Assembly (NCBI GenBank): GCA_003342895.1
Contig: PTFA01000024.1
Coordinates: 149,634 to 213,633, forward strand
Direction: 5' to 3'
DNA: 64,000 nt
Source of the DNA: Casuarius casuarius
Lineage: Eukaryota > Chordata > Aves > Casuariiformes > Casuariidae
The stretch's first letter is position 1; the number at the start of each line of letters is the position of its first letter. The position numbers and the translations under genes were made by a program. Shown one piece after another: positions 61,101 through 64,000 of the stretch. The notes under the pieces are model-generated. The model was not told where the DNA came from and did not search any database. It worked only from the letters and a program-made list of their open reading frames with translations.

Positions 61101-64000
61101 GCCAAGGAATGATAAAACCCCGGTTAGTGTAAATCAGCAAATTCTAATCAATGGATCTGTGTCCCCTTTCACCATCCAGATATCTAGACAAATGATATTA
61201 GCATGGAATATCCCTGTCAGATTAAACAAATCATGGAAGAATGAGTTTTCTTTTCATTTTCATCTTTCAAACTCAAGATAGCTAAAGTTGCAGGCCCAGT
61301 GTGCAAGCCAGTGGCAGGACCAGACTCTGCAGCACTTCACCACAGCAGCGAGCAGAGAGCTCTGCAGCTGCTCCCCTGGATCTTTTAAGATTCTTTTTTC
61401 TTGAATGAAGATGAAATGAATGCTCATTACAGCACCACAGTACCATCTCTGTTGTTTTTGTTTGACATTCAATCCTGTTTAAGTCATTCTTATTTTTATA
61501 CTGAGAAATTTGAGGCATACAGAATTTTATGGGAGGTTATGTGTCAGCCGGGGAGGACAAGGGGTTTTGGTATCTAAAAAGCATATGGGAACATGGGTTC
61601 TTTGGCGTAAGTGGATTAGTAAGAGAATAAAATTTTCAGCAGTGTTTGATGATATTAACAATGACATTTTCAGCCAGTGTCCTGGAGAGACACATTTAGC
61701 AGTTCATCCTTCCAAATGTAATAGTACAGACTGTTTGCAAAGCTCAGGAAGACAACTCTGCATGATTTGAAGATCTTTCATGTTTGAGGAGAATTATTCT
61801 TGACCTTGTAANTCCAGAAAGCATATTTTTAAAAACAAAATCACAAGTGATGTAATAATTGCAAGAAGTGGATTTAATGCCCAGACAGCTAAGGAAATCT
61901 TATTTTTTAGCACAGTCATTGTTTTAAGAGACTCTTCTTTTCCATCCCCAGAATTTCCCAGACTAATAATTAATGTGAGTAGGCAATTAAAGATGAAAGA
62001 TAAGAGTAGCATGCAAATATAAAGGAACATTTCTTGCTGAGATAATAACTGGAATAATTAACTGTGAAAGCCAAATAATAGTGCAGGGCTTAAAATATTC
62101 CAGCTTCACATTTTATTCAGAGGCATCTTACTTTGCTCCTCTGGTTTCACCTGCTGGGAGTATACAATTTAGGGGCACTGTCTTGAACTGAAATAGAAAG
62201 ATGATAGCAGATATCAGTTTTAAAATGCAAGTCTTTCCTTTTTTGTGAAAGTTCAGTCCTGTTAATTTAAAATTGATCTTTGTTATAGAATAGAGTGTTT
62301 AAATAAGTGCCTGTTGTTCTGGTTTATTTAAGGAAACACATTCTTCTACTGTCAGGTTTCAGAAAGGCTCCCCTGGCTGTGGAAGTGAACAAGAGAGAAG
62401 TAAAAATCTATGCATTCCTAGTTCCTTTTGATGACTTTATGCTTCAGAGGACAAAATGGTAAAAAGAGGACTAATTCTTAGCTGTGTCAGCATTCCTAAG
62501 GATAGTATGGATGTCTGGACATTCATATTCTTTTAGACAGGTTTGTTTTTAACCCATTTCAAAATGATCAAGACTGAGTAAAACTGACTGAAGTATCTTT
62601 GGTGAACAATAAATTTGTCACAAAAAAGTAATCCCAAAGCGTTCCACATCCAGATCTAATTCGGTAAGTAGCTTTGACTGGAAAAAAGAACTTGGGGGGA
62701 GGGGAGAAAAGAGGACTGTGCATAAACTCCAGAAAATCCCCTCTTACACAGCTGCTGAGTCTTCAGGTTGCTTTCTAGGATATGGAGACCCTTCCTCATC
62801 TTCAGGTGATCTGAAGCTTATCTCCATCTTATCTTCTTTTTGGGCTATCTGCTGTTCTGCATTAGGCACTTTCATTTTTTTCTGTTGACAATTTTTCACC
62901 TAAGGTGAGCTAGTCAGACATTTACTAGAACAGGGGCTGTAGTATTCAAGTACTATCTCCTGCATCAGTGTCCCAACAGCTAGACAGCCATCCTCTACCT
63001 TTTACTGACCGTATGAGCTTTATATAAAATGGATCAGTGTTTGAAAGACAGATCAGGAGTTCCCTCATCTCAGATTAAGGCATTGCACCAAGGGTGCTCA
63101 CTGGCACTGTAGGTGTCACTTTCTGCTGGGTGCTAGAAGAGAATTGATGTCCCTCTGCCACAAGTGCTGCAGAGAGGTGGACTAAGGTCTTGCTTTTCCA
63201 GAGGGGACAATTCTGACCGCTCTGCTGTTTCAGAATAGGTGGAAACATTGAAACAAATCTAACTTTTAATTTTCTTTGCTTTTCCTGTAAGTGCCCAAAA
63301 ATGAAACATGAAATGGAAAATGTCAGACACAAGTTTTTGAGTTCTCATTTCAGTGGGAAGTCAAAATTTGTAGTTTTGCTTCAAGTCTGCAGTTTGTCAG
63401 ACAGGTAAAAATATTGAGCATTTCTGGAGCCCTGCTTATCAACAAGGAATGGAATAGAAATGTTGAGCTCCAAAATACAGGGCTGTCCCACCTGAACAGA
63501 AAGAATAACTCTTCTCAGGATACCAGTAACAACAGACAGCCATTATTCTGCAGCAGACAAGTGAAGTGAGGGGATGTGGCAAACATTTTGCCAGTTATTA
63601 CACTTAACGTTGCAGAAAAGAGCACAGCTCTGCAGCCTGCTCAGATGCATCTTGCAGAACTTAAACTGTGCCATGGCCATTAGAAAAAGAGGAAGATTCA
63701 CTGAAAAACATACAGCGTGGGTCTGCAGAAACAAGGATGGCATAGCACACGTTCTGTATTTCCTGCCCACATTATTTGTTTTGTTTCTGTCAGTGATAGC
63801 TGAATCTCCATGATAAATAGCAGTACTTTATATAATTAATACTGTATATATTTTGTAAGTCAGTTTGTCTTGCACTTAGATATCCTTTTAGATGAAAGGT
63901 ACTCACCATTATCTCTGTGAATCACAGACTCCTCTGTTGTCAGGAGATACAATAAGGCATAAAACTTTTTGCCACAAATCACTTTCATCCCACGCCTTGC

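Larger units (their letters stand above)
28515..64000 (+). other. PTPRR: PTPRR intron 2 (5' 35.5 kb, continues past the window)
   Basis: It starts with the consensus donor GTAAGTG. I looked for the expected next exon (family segment TLQMDVNKLNITLL) and did not see it, so the intron appears to run past the window end. It is AT-rich and contains homopolymers, microsatellites, small inverted repeats and one GC-rich block (46,080-47,130), listed separately. I recognise no CR1, LTR element, pseudogene or RNA gene elsewhere in it. A nested gene, or a downstream promoter for a shorter PTPRR isoform, cannot be excluded by reading alone. Confidence 0.75.

Noticed and set aside
1..64000. CRISPR arrays, bacterial operons, defence systems or endogenous viral genes
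   Set aside because: There are no regularly spaced repeats, no clustered long genes and no viral protein motifs. The sequence is vertebrate nuclear DNA, with a CR1 LINE as the only recognisable mobile element.

Overview
This window looks like ordinary AT-rich vertebrate nuclear DNA, most likely from a bird. The evidence is spliced exons with GT-AG junctions, one CpG island, very few interspersed repeats, and one recognisable retrotransposon: an old CR1 LINE fragment of the avian/reptilian type. There are no operons or bacterial genes, and no CRISPR, rRNA or tRNA gene that I can support. Nearly all short open frames on both strands are chance frames in non-coding DNA.

The window carries the 5' part of one protein-coding gene, PTPRR (receptor-type protein tyrosine phosphatase R), on the + strand. 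Positions 1 to about 14,450 are 5' flanking DNA; the CR1 fragment lies here at about 7,472-8,470. Positions about 14,450-15,650 are a CpG-island promoter with GC boxes and a palindromic NRF-1 motif. Coding exon 1 (14,906-14,966) lies inside it and encodes the signal peptide. A 244-base assembly gap (15,074-15,317) sits just after exon 1. Intron 1 is about 13.2 kb. Coding exon 2 (28,210-28,514) encodes 101 residues of the extracellular stalk. From 28,515 to the end I find no further exon, so intron 2 is at least 35.5 kb; the membrane span, kinase-interaction motif and phosphatase domain are encoded outside the window.

The exon pair is supported three ways: exon 1 ends in phase 1, exon 2 starts in the matching phase, and the joined product matches the PTPRR amino terminus from signal peptide through the conserved NLPIP...NVIVV segment. 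The family (PTPRR, PTPN5, PTPN7) binds ERK and p38 MAP kinases through a kinase-interaction motif and dephosphorylates them. This promoter would drive the long receptor isoform.

I did not find a clearly new biological system. The points most worth checking are an overlapping upstream ORF whose start codon lies inside the NRF-1 motif, an unexplained GC-rich block of about 1 kb in intron 2 (46,080-47,130), several perfect or near-perfect inverted repeats, and alternating purine-pyrimidine tracts.
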